Positions 32,759-41,945 of a stretch of DNA of 64,000 bases are shown piece by piece; position 1 is the stretch's first letter, and each line of letters begins with the position of its first letter. Made by a program: the position numbers and the translations under genes. This DNA is from Burkholderiaceae bacterium 16 (GTDB lineage: Bacteria > Pseudomonadota > Gammaproteobacteria > Burkholderiales > Burkholderiaceae). A model generated the notes under the pieces. It made no database searches and was not told the DNA's origin. It was given only the letters and a program-made list of their open reading frames with translations. The stretch covers positions 1 through 64,000 of the forward strand of contig JYOD01000029.1 of assembly GCA_000955785.1 (NCBI GenBank), read 5' to 3'.

Positions 32759-35700
32759 CTACGCGGCCCCGAAGCCGCCGCCCCCCGGCGTTTCCACCAC
32801 GAAGATATCGCCCGCTTCCATCTCGCAGCGGCCGACATGGCCCAGCGCCTCCTCGCTGCCATCATGGCGCACAACGTAGTTGCGCCCCATGGCGCCGGGC
32901 TCGCCGCCAGCCATGCCGAACGGCGCATGCAAGCGGTTATTGGACAGGATCGACGCCGTCATCGGCTCAAGGAAGCGAACCTTGCGAATACCACCGTTGC
33001 CGCCATGCCACTGCCCGGCACCACCCGATCCCGGCCGGATCTCATAGCTTTCCAGCCGCACCGGGAACCGCCATTCCAGCACCTCCGGATCGGTCAGGCG
33101 CGAGTTGGTCATATTGGTCTGCACCACGTCGCAGCCGTCAAAGCCCTGCCCGGCGCCGCTGCCGCCCGAGATGGTCTCGTAATACTGGTAGAGATCGTTG
33201 CCGAAGGTGAAGTTGTTCATGGTGCCCTGGCTGGCGGCCACCACGCCCAGCGCGCCGTAAAGCGCGTTGGTGATGCAGGAGGAGGTTTCCACGTTGCCGG
33301 ATACCACCGAGGCCGGATAACGCGGATTCAGCATCGAGCCCTCGGGAATGACCACCCTGATCGGCTTGAGGCAGCCGGAATTGAGCGGGATATCCTCGTT
33401 GACCAGCGTGCGGAACACATAGAGCACGGCCGCCATGCACACCGCGCGCGGCGCATTGAAGTTGTTGGGCAACTGCGCCGACGTGCCGGTAAAGTCCACC
33501 ACCGCTTCGCGCCGGACCTGGTCCACGGTGACACGCACCCGGATCTGGGCGCCGTTGTCCAGCGGATAGCGATAGGCGCCTTCCTTGAGCGCGGTGATGA
33601 CGCGGCGCACGGCTTCCTCGGCGTTGTCCTGCACGTGCCCCATATAGGCACGCACCACCGGCAGGCCGAACTGCACCACCATCTTGCGCAATTCCTCCAC
33701 GCCCTTGGCGTTGGCCGCCACCTGGGCACGCAGGTCGGCCATGTTCTGGTCGATATTGCGGGCCGGGTAGCGTGCGCCGGCCAGCAGCGCACGCATGCCG
33801 GCATCGTCGAGCACGCCGGCCTTCACCAGCGGGAAATTGTCGATCATCACGCCTTCTTCCTCGACCGCCGTGGAGTCCGGCGGCATCGAGCCCGGCGTGA
33901 TGCCACCGATATCGGCGTGATGGCCGCGAGAGCCGACGTAGAAGAGAATCTCCGCGCCGGCCTCGTCGAAGACAGGCGTGATCACCGTGACGTCGGGCAA
34001 GTGCGTGCCGCCGTTGTACGGATCGTTCAGTACGTAGACATCGCCATCGGCCATGCGGCCGGCATTGCGCGCGATCACGGTCTTGATGCTTTCGCCCATC
34101 GAACCAAGATGCACCGGCATATGCGGGGCGTTGGCGATCAGGTTGCCGTCGGCATCGAAGATCGCGCAGGAGAAGTCGAGCCGTTCCTTGATGTTCACCG
34201 AGTACGCCGTGTTCTGCAGGCGCTGGCCCATCTGCTCGGCGATCGACATGAACAGGTTGTTGAACACTTCCAGCATCACCGGATCGGCGTCGGTGCCCAT
34301 GGCGCGCCGCTGGGGACGCGGCACGGCACGGGTCAGCACGAGGTGGTCGCGCGCGGTCAGCTCGGCCTGCCAGCCGGGCTCCACCACCGTGGTGGCATTG
34401 CGCTCGGCGATGATGGCCGGTCCGGGCAGCACGTCGCCGGGGCGCAGCGCATCGCGCGGGAACAGGCCGGTATCGTGCCAGGTGCCGCCGCTGAACATGC
34501 GCACCTGCTCCGCCGGCGCCGGGCCGCCTGCGCGCGGCGGCGGCTCGGGCGGCTTTTCCTCGGGCGGTTCGCTGCTGCCGATGGCTTCCACCGACACGGC
34601 TTCCACCACCAGCGGCTTGCCTTGCATCAGGAAGGCATAGCGCTGCCGATAGGCCGCATCGAACGCGGCATGCATGGCCGCCTGACTGCCGAACGGCACC
34701 ACCAGCGCCGAATCGGTGCCCTCATAGCGCAGGTGCGCGCGGCGCACCACGTCGATCTGCGCCTCGGCCACCTCCTGCTCCAGCAACTCCCGGCGTGCCT
34801 CGCCCGCCAGCGCATCGAGCACAGCCCGCAGCACGGGCAGCGCCGCATCGTCGAGCCGTGCCTCCACCGCCCGCTCGCGCATCGCGGTGCGATCGGCCAG
34901 CCCCATGCCGTAGGCCGAAAGCACGCCGGCCAGCGGGTGCACGAACACGGTCTGCATGCCAAGCGCGTCCGCCACCAGGCAGGCATGCTGGCCGCCCGCG
35001 CCGCCGAAGGTGGTCAGCGTGTATCCCGTCACGTCATGGCCGCGTTGCACGGAGATCTGCTTGATCGCATTAGCCATATTGCCCACGGCGATCTCGATGA
35101 AGCCCTCGGCCACCTGCTCGGCGCTGCGCGCATCACCGGTGGCGGCTGACACGGCTTGCGCCAGTGCCTCGAACTTCGCCACCACCGCATCGCGATCCAG
35201 CGCCGCATCGGCGCGCGGGCCGAACACCGCGGGGAAATGGCGCGGCTGGATCTTGCCGAGCATGACGTTGCAGTCGGTCACCGCCAGCGGGCCGCCGCGC
35301 CGGTAGCTCGCCGGCCCGGGATTGGCGCCGGCGGAATCCGGGCCGACACGGAAGCGGCTGCCGTCGAAATGCAGGATGGAGCCCCCGCCCGCGGCCACCG
35401 TGTGGATGCTCATCATGGGCGCGCGCATGCGCACGCCTGCCACGCTGGTTTCGAACACGCGCTCGAAATCGTTGGGATGGCTGCCGTTGAAATGCGAGAC
35501 ATCGGTGGACGTGCCGCCCATGTCGAAGCCGATGATGCGCCCGAAGCCGGCGCTCTGCGACGAACGCACCATGCCGACGATGCCGCCGGCCGGGCCGGAC
35601 AGGATGGCGTCCTTGCCCTGGAAGCGGTGCGCATCCGTCAGGCCGCCGCTGCTCTGCATGAATTGCAGCCGCACACCCGGCATCTGCTGCTCCACCTGTT

Positions 35701-36403
35701 CCACGTAGCGGCGCAGGATAGGCGACAGGTAGGCGTCCACCACCGTGGTATCGCCCCGCGAGACCAGCTTCATCAGCGGCGACACCTGGTGCGACACGGA
35801 GATCTGCGTGAAGCCGGTCTGCCGCGCGATCCGCGCCGCCGCCAGCTCGTGCGCCGCCTGCCGGTAGCCGTGCAGGAACACGATGGCAATGGCGCGGATG
35901 CCGCTGTCGAACACGCGCCGCATATCGGCGCGCAGCGATGCCTCGTCCAGCGGCGTCACCGTTTCGCCCTGCGCATCCAGGCGTTCGCCCACCTCCACCA
36001 CTTCGCGGTAGAGCAGCTCCGGCAGCACGATATTCAGGTCGAACAGCCGGGGCCGGTTCTGGTAGGCGATACGCAGCGCATCCCGGAAGCCGCGCGTGAT
36101 AAACAGCGCCACCGGCTCGCCCTTGCGTTCCAGCAAGGCATTGGTCGCCACCGTGGTGCCCATCTTCACCACTTCCACCTGCGCCGGCGTGACCGGCTCG
36201 CCGGCAGCCACCCCGAGCAGGTGGCGGATGCCGGCCACGGCGGCGTCGCTGTATTGCTCCGGATTCTCGGACAGCAGCTTGTGCGTGACCACCGTACCGT
36301 TCGGCCTGAGCCCGACCACATCGGTAAAGGTGCCGCCGCGGTCGATCCAGAATTGCCAGCGGCGGCGATCCGGAACATGGGCGGCGGAGAATGGCAGCGA
36401 CAT
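32759..36403 (-). CDS. Hydantoinase/5-oxoprolinase, fused A and B subunits
   Basis: The 1214-residue protein fuses HyuA (about 1-700; DRGGTFTDVVGLRPNGTVVT at the N-terminus, IGFDMGGTSTDVSHF in the ATPase core, LTTFGGAGGQHACLVADALG) with HyuB (about 710-1210; LEVFNNLFMSIAEQMGQRLQ, NDPYNGGTHLPDVTVITPVF, SRGHHADIGGITPGSMPPDS). The length and order equal those of ATP-dependent 5-oxoprolinases and fused N-methylhydantoinases. It cleaves an amide bond in a five-membered lactam or hydantoin ring with ATP, in the cytoplasm. It lies downstream of the MarR-like regulator gene on the same strand, with a strong hairpin between. Neighbouring amidase and transporter genes suggest catabolism of an imported lactam or amide. 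The exact substrate cannot be told from sequence. Confidence 0.92.
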   Translation of the reverse strand: MSLPFSAAHVPDRRRWQFWIDRGGTFTDVVGLRPNGTVVTHKLLSENPEQYSDAAVAGIRHLLGVAAGEPVTPAQVEVVKMGTTVATNALLERKGEPVALFITRGFRDALRIAYQNRPRLFDLNIVLPELLYREVVEVGERLDAQGETVTPLDEASLRADMRRVFDSGIRAIAIVFLHGYRQAAHELAAARIARQTGFTQISVSHQVSPLMKLVSRGDTTVVDAYLSPILRRYVEQVEQQMPGVRLQFMQSSGGLTDAHRFQGKDAILSGPAGGIVGMVRSSQSAGFGRIIGFDMGGTSTDVSHFNGSHPNDFERVFETSVAGVRMRAPMMSIHTVAAGGGSILHFDGSRFRVGPDSAGANPGPASYRRGGPLAVTDCNVMLGKIQPRHFPAVFGPRADAALDRDAVVAKFEALAQAVSAATGDARSAEQVAEGFIEIAVGNMANAIKQISVQRGHDVTGYTLTTFGGAGGQHACLVADALGMQTVFVHPLAGVLSAYGMGLADRTAMRERAVEARLDDAALPVLRAVLDALAGEARRELLEQEVAEAQIDVVRRAHLRYEGTDSALVVPFGSQAAMHAAFDAAYRQRYAFLMQGKPLVVEAVSVEAIGSSEPPEEKPPEPPPRAGGPAPAEQVRMFSGGTWHDTGLFPRDALRPGDVLPGPAIIAERNATTVVEPGWQAELTARDHLVLTRAVPRPQRRAMGTDADPVMLEVFNNLFMSIAEQMGQRLQNTAYSVNIKERLDFSCAIFDADGNLIANAPHMPVHLGSMGESIKTVIARNAGRMADGDVYVLNDPYNGGTHLPDVTVITPVFDEAGAEILFYVGSRGHHADIGGITPGSMPPDSTAVEEEGVMIDNFPLVKAGVLDDAGMRALLAGARYPARNIDQNMADLRAQVAANAKGVEELRKMVVQFGLPVVRAYMGHVQDNAEEAVRRVITALKEGAYRYPLDNGAQIRVRVTVDQVRREAVVDFTGTSAQLPNNFNAPRAVCMAAVLYVFRTLVNEDIPLNSGCLKPIRVVIPEGSMLNPRYPASVVSGNVETSSCITNALYGALGVVAASQGTMNNFTFGNDLYQYYETISGGSGAGQGFDGCDVVQTNMTNSRLTDPEVLEWRFPVRLESYEIRPGSGGAGQWHGGNGGIRKVRFLEPMTASILSNNRLHAPFGMAGGEPGAMGRNYVVRHDGSEEALGHVGRCEMEAGDIFVVETPGGGGFGAA

Positions 36404-36465
36404 ACGGGAGCTTCCTTGCAGCGGCGTGATGGCAATGTCGGGGAAAAACCTGGAACGTCAGGCAA

Positions 36466-36509
36466 GCGACTTCCGTAGCAGCCCGGCCCCGGGCCGCTAC
36501 GGAAGTCGC
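36466..36509. terminator. Very strong 44-base hairpin
   Basis: GCGACTTCCGTAGC and GCTACGGAAGTCGC form a 14-pair stem. After one mismatch it continues as GCCCGG/CCGGGC with a two-base loop, so 42 of the 44 bases take part. It lies 20 bases past the stop of the regulator gene and 63 bases before the hydantoinase start, both on the minus strand. A T-run (GGTTTTTCCCC) follows about 15 bases later on that strand. It is a terminator, attenuator or RNA-processing site. Confidence 0.7.
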
Positions 36510-36529
36510 CGCTGCATCGGCAAGGGCGG

Positions 36530-37132
36530 CTACAGCGACGTGGCCGAGCGCGCGGCCTGCTCGTACAGGCCGGTCAGCACACGCAGCAGTCGTGCCAGCT
36601 CGCCGATCTCGGCGTTCTCCGCGCTGCCCGCGGAGAAATTGCTGGTCAGGCACTGCTCCCGGATCTCGCGGTAGCGCGCGCAGGCTTCCGTGCCGGCGGG
36701 CGTGGTGATATAGGTGGCTTCCTTGCCGACCCGCTCGCCCTCTACCAGCGCCAGGCCCTGCAGCTTCTTGAGCGCATAGGTGACGAGGTGGGTGTCCTCC
36801 ACATTGAGCACAAAGCAGATATCGGCCAGCCGCTTGGGACGCGCGCGGTGGTTGACGTGATGCAGCACCAGCACATCCAGGAAAGTCAGGTCGCGCACGC
36901 CGGAGGCGCCCATGCAGCGCACCACCCAGCGGCTATAGGCGTTGTAGGCCGTGTTCAGGCCGAACTCGAACTCGGACAGTTCCGGGCTGCGCTCGGACAC
37001 CAGGTGCGAAGACGACACGATATTCGGCCCGGACGATCGCGCAAACGCGCTGGCCGCGGACCGGGCGGACGCCTCGTTCCCGCTGCCGTCGTCGTCGGCC
37101 CGGGCTGGCTCGGATGCTGGCTTACGCGCCAT
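36530..37132 (-). CDS. MarR-like winged-helix regulator
   Basis: The 200-residue protein starts MARKPASEPARADDDGSG, a disordered N-terminus, then forms a MarR-type winged helix (FLDVLVLHHVNHRARPKRLA, DICFVLNVEDTHLVTYALKK, wing EGERVGKEATYITTPAGTEA). This is the HTH_27 subgroup that often controls aromatic or amide catabolism in Burkholderiaceae. The start at 37132 follows AAAGGAG. The gene is divergent from the amidase gene at 37438, across an AT-rich region with promoters in both directions, and precedes the hydantoinase gene on its own strand. It is therefore well placed to control the whole island (hydantoinase, amidase, TRAP transporter). The ligand is unknown. Confidence 0.82.
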   Translation of the reverse strand: MARKPASEPARADDDGSGNEASARSAASAFARSSGPNIVSSSHLVSERSPELSEFEFGLNTAYNAYSRWVVRCMGASGVRDLTFLDVLVLHHVNHRARPKRLADICFVLNVEDTHLVTYALKKLQGLALVEGERVGKEATYITTPAGTEACARYREIREQCLTSNFSAGSAENAEIGELARLLRVLTGLYEQAARSATSL

Positions 37133-37206
37133 GTCTTCACTCCTTTCGTGGGTTGGTGCCGGACGGTATGACAAGGATGACTAGGTATATCCCCGATGCC
37201 GCCGCC

Positions 37207-37236
37207 ATCATATTTGACTTGACAGTTTATTAACAA
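37207..37236 (-). promoter_or_regulatory. Promoter of the MarR-like gene, within the divergent AT-rich region
   Basis: On the minus strand TTGTTA (37231-37236) and TATGAT (37207-37212) are 18 bases apart. A TTGACA box at 37219-37224 on the plus strand may be the -35 of the amidase operon, though its -10 is poor. The region 37205-37262 is markedly AT-rich for this genome, as expected for a shared regulatory region. Confidence 0.5.
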
Positions 37237-37437
37237 ATTATGAGGATAAACACAAAATAAATCCAAGCAAAACATCGGGGATGTCACCGTGGATTCTGCA
37301 CGAAAAAAGGGCGGAGAAAGCAATTCACGCACTATCCCAGGGACCTTCGCGCGCCCGGCAACGGGCCGGTTGCGCAGTGCGAACGCACTGGATAGACTCG
37401 ATCCGAACCCTCCTGAGCGCGATTGATCGCGAGCCCA

Positions 37438-38781
37438 ATGTCCACCGATATCCATACATTACAGACAAAACTTCGCGATGGCGCGACTTCGCGGGCCGAC
37501 GTGATCGCCGAAGCGGCGCAGCTTGCGCAGACGCCGGCGGCGAATGCCGTCTTCCTGCGCACCACCTTCGACGCCGCGGCGCAGGTAGCGCGGGCGGCCG
37601 ACGCCGCCAGCCTGACCGGCAAGCCCCTGCATCCCCTGGCGGGCCTGCCGGTATCGGTCAAGGACCTGTTCAATATCGCCGGCGAAGCCACGCACGCCGG
37701 CTCACCGGTACGCAGCGACGCGGCGGCGGCCACGGCCGATGCCACGGTGGTGCGCCGGCTGCGCGACAGCGGCGCGGCCTTGGTGGGCCGCACCAACATG
37801 ACCGAGTTCGCCTTCTCCGGCGTGGGCATCAACCCGCATTTCGGCACGCCCGTGAACCCGGCGGATGCGCAGGTGGCACGCATTCCCGGCGGGTCGTCCT
37901 CCGGCGCCGCCGTCTCCGTGGCGCTTGGCCTGGCGGTAGCCGGGCTGGGCAGCGATACCGGCGGATCCATCCGCATCCCGGCGGCCCTGTGCGGCCTGGC
38001 CGGCTTCAAGCCCACTGCCCGCCGCGTGCCGCTGGACGGCGCTTTCCCGCTGTCTTACACCCTGGATACCGCCTGCGCCATGGCGCGCACGGTGCATGAC
38101 TGCGTCCTGGTGGACAGCGTGATCGCCGACGAGGCTGTCATCCCGGCCATCAAGGCCGCTGCCGGCATTCGCCTGGCCATCCCGCGCCAGTACCTGCTGG
38201 ACGACCTCGACCCCGTCGTGGCGCGCGCCTTCGACCGTGCCCTGGGCCGGTTGTCCGCGGCCGGCGTGCAGATCGAGCACATCGACCTGCCCGAGCTGAC
38301 CGAACTGCCCGCCATCAACGCCGCGGGCGGCTTCACCGCCGCCGAGGCCTATGCCATCCACCGCCACGCGCTGGCCACCCGGCGCGAGCAATACGACCCC
38401 CGCGTAGCCTCGCGCATCGACCGCGGCGCCAGCATGGGCGCGGCCGATTATGTCGACCTGATGCGCGCCCGCGCCGACTGGATCGCGCGGGTTGTGGCGC
38501 GCATCGACGGCTTCGACGCCGTGGCCTGCCCCACCGTGCCGATGGTGGCGCCGCCGATTGCCCCGCTGGTGGCGGACGATGCCCTGTTCTTCCGCACCAA
38601 TGCCCTGCTGCTGCGCAATACCTCGGCCTTCAACTTCCTTGACGGCTGCTCGATCTCGCTGCCCTGCCACCAGCCCGACGAATTGCCGGTCGGCCTGATG
38701 CTCTCGCACGGTGCGCTGCGCGACGCGCAACTGCTGGGCACGGCAATTGCATTGGAATCCATCGTCAAGCCGGCCGCCTGA
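37438..38781 (+). CDS. Amidase-signature-family amidase
   Basis: The 447-residue protein has the Ser-cisSer-Lys triad of the amidase signature family: Lys75 in LPVSVKDLFNI, cis-Ser153 in RIPGGSSSGAAVSVAL, and nucleophile Ser177 in LGSDTGGSIRIPAALCGLAG. It hydrolyses a carboxamide in the cytoplasm. The start at 37438 is chosen; an ATG five codons earlier is possible. It is the first rightward gene after the MarR-like regulator and is followed 128 bases later by a TRAP transporter. In this family AtzE/biuret hydrolases, indoleacetamide hydrolases and others cannot be told apart by eye. With the hydantoinase on the other side, sequential ring opening and deamidation of an imported compound is plausible. 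Confidence 0.9.
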   Translation: MSTDIHTLQTKLRDGATSRADVIAEAAQLAQTPAANAVFLRTTFDAAAQVARAADAASLTGKPLHPLAGLPVSVKDLFNIAGEATHAGSPVRSDAAAATADATVVRRLRDSGAALVGRTNMTEFAFSGVGINPHFGTPVNPADAQVARIPGGSSSGAAVSVALGLAVAGLGSDTGGSIRIPAALCGLAGFKPTARRVPLDGAFPLSYTLDTACAMARTVHDCVLVDSVIADEAVIPAIKAAAGIRLAIPRQYLLDDLDPVVARAFDRALGRLSAAGVQIEHIDLPELTELPAINAAGGFTAAEAYAIHRHALATRREQYDPRVASRIDRGASMGAADYVDLMRARADWIARVVARIDGFDAVACPTVPMVAPPIAPLVADDALFFRTNALLLRNTSAFNFLDGCSISLPCHQPDELPVGLMLSHGALRDAQLLGTAIALESIVKPAA

Positions 38782-38909
38782 GGCGCCGGCCGAGCCGCAC
38801 GCCGCCGTGCAACCCCTGAGCCAGGTTGCACGGGCAGTAAAGATAAAAAGCCAAAAGTCAAAGACAGACAAAGACGTATCCAGCCAGAACGATCAACCAG
38901 GAGAGATCG

Positions 38910-39899
38910 ATGCAAGGGAAGGCAACACTGAAGTACATGCTGCTGGGCGGGGTGCTTGCCACCTCCTCCGTCATGATGTCCGCCGCGCAAGCCGAGACCA
39001 AATGGGACCTGCCGACCGGCTACCCGGTCAGCAACCTGCACACCGAGAACCTGCAGCAAATGGCCAACGACGTGGAGAAGGCCACCGGCGGCAAGCTGAA
39101 GATCGTGATCCACCCCAACGGTTCGCTGCTCAAGGCAAACGAGATCAAGCGCGGCGTGCAGACCGGCCAGGTCCAGATGGGCGAGATCCTGATGTCGCTG
39201 CTGGCCAACGAGAGCCCGGTGTTCGGCGTGGATGCGGTGCCCTTCCTGGCCACCAGCTACCAGGACTCCTACAAGCTGTGGCAGGCCTCGCGCGCTGTCA
39301 CCGACAAGGTGCTCGACAAGCAAGGCCTGAAACTGCTGTACGCAGTGGCCTGGCCGCCGCAAGGCATCTACGCCAACAAGCCGCTCAACAACGCGGCCGA
39401 CATGAAGGGCCTGAAGTGGCGCGCCTATAACCCCGCCACCTCCAAAATCGCCGAGCTCGTGGGCGCGCAGCCGGTGACGATCCAGGCCGCCGATCTCGCC
39501 CAGGCACTGGCTACGGGGACCGTGAACTCCTTCATGTCCTCCGGCGCCACCGGCGTCGACACCAAGGTGTGGGAGAGCGTGAAGTACTTCTACACCGTCG
39601 ATGCCTGGCTGCCGAAGAACATGCTGGTGGTCAGCAAGAAGTCTTTCGCCGCGCTGGACAAGCCGACCCAGGACGCCCTGCTCAAGACCGTTGCCGAGGC
39701 CGAGAAGCGCGGCTGGCAGGTATCGGAGCAGAAAACACGTGAGTACCTGGCCGTGCTCGGCAAGAACGGCATGACGGTGCAGCCGCCCTCGCCCCAGCTC
39801 AAGCAGGACATGCAGAAGGTTGGCCAGGCGATGGTGGACGAATGGGCCAAGGGCGCCGGCGACGACGGCAAGGCCATTCTCGACGCCTACAAGAAGTAA
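38910..39899 (+). CDS. dctP: TRAP transporter substrate-binding protein (DctP-like)
   Basis: The 329-residue periplasmic protein has a signal peptide (about 1-28, ending SAAQAE) and the DctP fold. Visible segments are TKWDLPTGYPVSNLHTENLQ, TGGKLKIVIHPNGSLLKANE (where the conserved ligand-contacting Arg of the family usually lies just after, here IKRGVQTGQVQMGEI) and TVNSFMSSGATGVDTKVWES. A GGAGAG box precedes the ATG. It is the first of three TRAP genes and should capture a carboxylate-containing ligand for the DctQM permease. The 120-base gap to dctQ allows higher expression of the binding protein. Confidence 0.93.
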   Translation: MQGKATLKYMLLGGVLATSSVMMSAAQAETKWDLPTGYPVSNLHTENLQQMANDVEKATGGKLKIVIHPNGSLLKANEIKRGVQTGQVQMGEILMSLLANESPVFGVDAVPFLATSYQDSYKLWQASRAVTDKVLDKQGLKLLYAVAWPPQGIYANKPLNNAADMKGLKWRAYNPATSKIAELVGAQPVTIQAADLAQALATGTVNSFMSSGATGVDTKVWESVKYFYTVDAWLPKNMLVVSKKSFAALDKPTQDALLKTVAEAEKRGWQVSEQKTREYLAVLGKNGMTVQPPSPQLKQDMQKVGQAMVDEWAKGAGDDGKAILDAYKK

Positions 39900-40019
39900 G
39901 CGAAGTAGCGAGAAACAAGCGATCCGTATCCGGCAGCGGCGGCACTGCCTGCCACCGCGGCCACTGCTGCCGCAGCATCCCGCGCCCTTTTTTCACCGCA
40001 TTCTCCCTCCCCACTCGCC

Positions 40020-40571
40020 ATGGAAGCTTCTTCCGTCAACAAGCGCTGGCTGGACCGGCTGCTTGACCTGTTCGCCGTGCTCGGTGCGCTATGCATTCTC
40101 GGGGTCTGCATCATCATGATCCTGATGTCGTTCTCGCGCGAGACTACCATCATCTTCAAGGGCGGCGACGACATCGTTGCGTGGCTGTGCGCCGCTTCCG
40201 CCTTCCTCGTCCTTGGCCAGACCTTCCAGCACGGCGGCATCGTGCGCGTGGAAATGCTGCTGGAGGCCGTCAAGCCGCGCATGCGCTGGTGGCTCGAGCT
40301 GGTCTCGCTGGTCATCTGCGCCGTGTTCGCCGCCTATGCCACCTGGGCCTTGTTCTCCTTCGCCTGGCAGAGCTGGGAGATCGGCGATGTCTCGCAGGGC
40401 CAGATCGTGGTGCCGCTGTGGATTCCGCAGAGCTTCGCGGTGCTGGGCTGCGCCGGCTTCATGCTGGCGGTGCTCGACGAACTGCAGCGCGTGGCGCGCC
40501 GGCAAAAGCCGCGCTACCAGCTGGCCCAGGAAGCCAAGCTGGCCGCCGGCGATTTCGGGGAGACCGTCTGA
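40020..40571 (+). CDS. dctQ: TRAP transporter small permease (DctQ-like)
   Basis: The 183-residue protein has four transmembrane helices (about 17-40, 53-72, 92-115 and 135-155) and the DctQ feature of a conserved FxxGGDDIVAWLCAASAFL in the second helix. It pairs with DctM in the inner membrane as a sodium-driven importer. Its TGA overlaps the DctM start (TGATG at 40569-40573), so the two are translationally coupled. Confidence 0.9.
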   Translation: MEASSVNKRWLDRLLDLFAVLGALCILGVCIIMILMSFSRETTIIFKGGDDIVAWLCAASAFLVLGQTFQHGGIVRVEMLLEAVKPRMRWWLELVSLVICAVFAAYATWALFSFAWQSWEIGDVSQGQIVVPLWIPQSFAVLGCAGFMLAVLDELQRVARRQKPRYQLAQEAKLAAGDFGETV

Positions 40572-41881
40572 TGAGCACCGTCCTGATTTCCCTGATCCTG
40601 CTGGTGGTGATGATCGTCTTCCTGGTCATCGGCGCGTGGATTCCGGTTGCCATCGCCGTCACCTCCTGGGTGGGGCTGGTGGTCTTCGCCGACCGCGATG
40701 CGCTGGTCAATCTGGCCAATGCCTGGTGGTCGTCCAGCGCTTCCTATACGCTGGCATCGTTGCCGCTCTTTGTCTGGATGGGCGAGATACTCTTCCGCAC
40801 CAAGCTGTCCGAGCAGATGTTCAACGGGCTGTCGCCCTGGCTGAACTGGCTGCCGGGGCGGCTGATGCACGTCAACATCCTGGGGTGCGGCATCTTCGGC
40901 TCCGTGTCGGGCTCGTCGGCCGCCACCTGCGCCACCATCGCCAAATCCGCGCTGCCCGAGCTGACGCGGCGCGGCTACGACGAGCGCGTGACGCTGGGCT
41001 CGCTGTCGTGCGCCGGCACGCTCGGCATCCTGATTCCGCCTTCGATCACCATGGTGGTCTATGCGGTCTCGGCCGATGTGTCGATCATCCGCGTGTTCCT
41101 GGCCGGCTTCCTGCCCGGCCTGCTGCTGATGCTGCTGTTCTCCGGCTATATCGTGGTGTGGGCGCTGTCGAACCCGGACAAGACGCCGCAGGCGGAACGC
41201 TTCGACTGGCGCTCGCGGCTCGCCTCGATCCGCCAGCTGATGCCCTGCATCGTGCTGATCGCCTTTATCACCTGGATCATGATCACCGGCTACTCCACCG
41301 CCACGGAGGCTGCGGCATACGGCGTGGTGGCCTCGCTGGCGCTGGCGTGGGTGGGCGGATCGCTGACGCGCAAGGCCTTCTGGGAGAGCCTGATGTCGGC
41401 CACCCGGCTGACCGCGATGATCATGTTCGTGCTGGGCGCCACCTCCTTCCTGTCGGTGACCATGAGCTTCACGGGCATCCCGCGCGCGCTGGCGGAATGG
41501 GTGGCCGCGATGCACCTGTCGCCATGGGCGCTGATCGCGGTGCTGACGGTGATCTATATCCTGCTGGGGACCGCGCTCGACGGGATTTCCATGATCGCGC
41601 TGACCACCGCCACGGTGCTGCCGATGGTGCAGGCGGCGGGTTTCGATCTGGTATGGTTCGGGATATTCATCGTGCTGCTGGTGGAGATCGCCGAAGTGAC
41701 GCCGCCGGTGGGCTTCAACCTGTTCGTGCTGCAGAGCATGACAGGCAAGGACAGCAACTACATAGCACGGGTGTCGCTGCCATTCTTCATGATGATGGTG
41801 GTGGCGATCGCCATCGTCACCGTGTGGCCGGAAATCGTCACCTGGCTGCCCGACGTGGTCATGCAAAAAGAGTTGAAGTAG
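40571..41881 (+). CDS. dctM: TRAP transporter large permease (DctM-like)
   Basis: The 436-residue protein has about twelve transmembrane helices. DctM signatures are VNILGCGIFGSVSGSSAATC followed by ATIAKSALPELTRRGYD, the GTLGILIPPSITMVVYAVSA re-entrant segment, and GTALDGISMIALTTATVLPM with LVEIAEVTPPVGFNLFVLQS. It forms the transport channel and takes ligand from DctP using a sodium gradient. The start at 40571 overlaps the dctQ stop. A hairpin directly follows its stop codon. Confidence 0.95.
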   Translation: MSTVLISLILLVVMIVFLVIGAWIPVAIAVTSWVGLVVFADRDALVNLANAWWSSSASYTLASLPLFVWMGEILFRTKLSEQMFNGLSPWLNWLPGRLMHVNILGCGIFGSVSGSSAATCATIAKSALPELTRRGYDERVTLGSLSCAGTLGILIPPSITMVVYAVSADVSIIRVFLAGFLPGLLLMLLFSGYIVVWALSNPDKTPQAERFDWRSRLASIRQLMPCIVLIAFITWIMITGYSTATEAAAYGVVASLALAWVGGSLTRKAFWESLMSATRLTAMIMFVLGATSFLSVTMSFTGIPRALAEWVAAMHLSPWALIAVLTVIYILLGTALDGISMIALTTATVLPMVQAAGFDLVWFGIFIVLLVEIAEVTPPVGFNLFVLQSMTGKDSNYIARVSLPFFMMMVVAIAIVTVWPEIVTWLPDVVMQKELK

Positions 41882-41902
41882 CCATCGGCTTTCGCCGATG
41901 GC
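41881..41902. terminator. Hairpin after dctM
   Basis: GCCATCGGC and GCCGATGGC form a perfect nine-pair stem with a TTTC loop, beginning at the last base of the dctM stop codon. There is no T tract; it may partly separate dctM from the FAD enzyme gene 44 bases on. Confidence 0.5.
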
Positions 41903-41945
41903 GCCGCAAGACAGCGAGGGCCGGTCCGGCCCTCTACGGAGTGCC

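Noticed and set aside
32042-35149. Plus-strand open frame of over 1000 codons antisense to the hydantoinase gene
   Set aside because: It is His/Arg-rich low-complexity translation opposite a clear gene.
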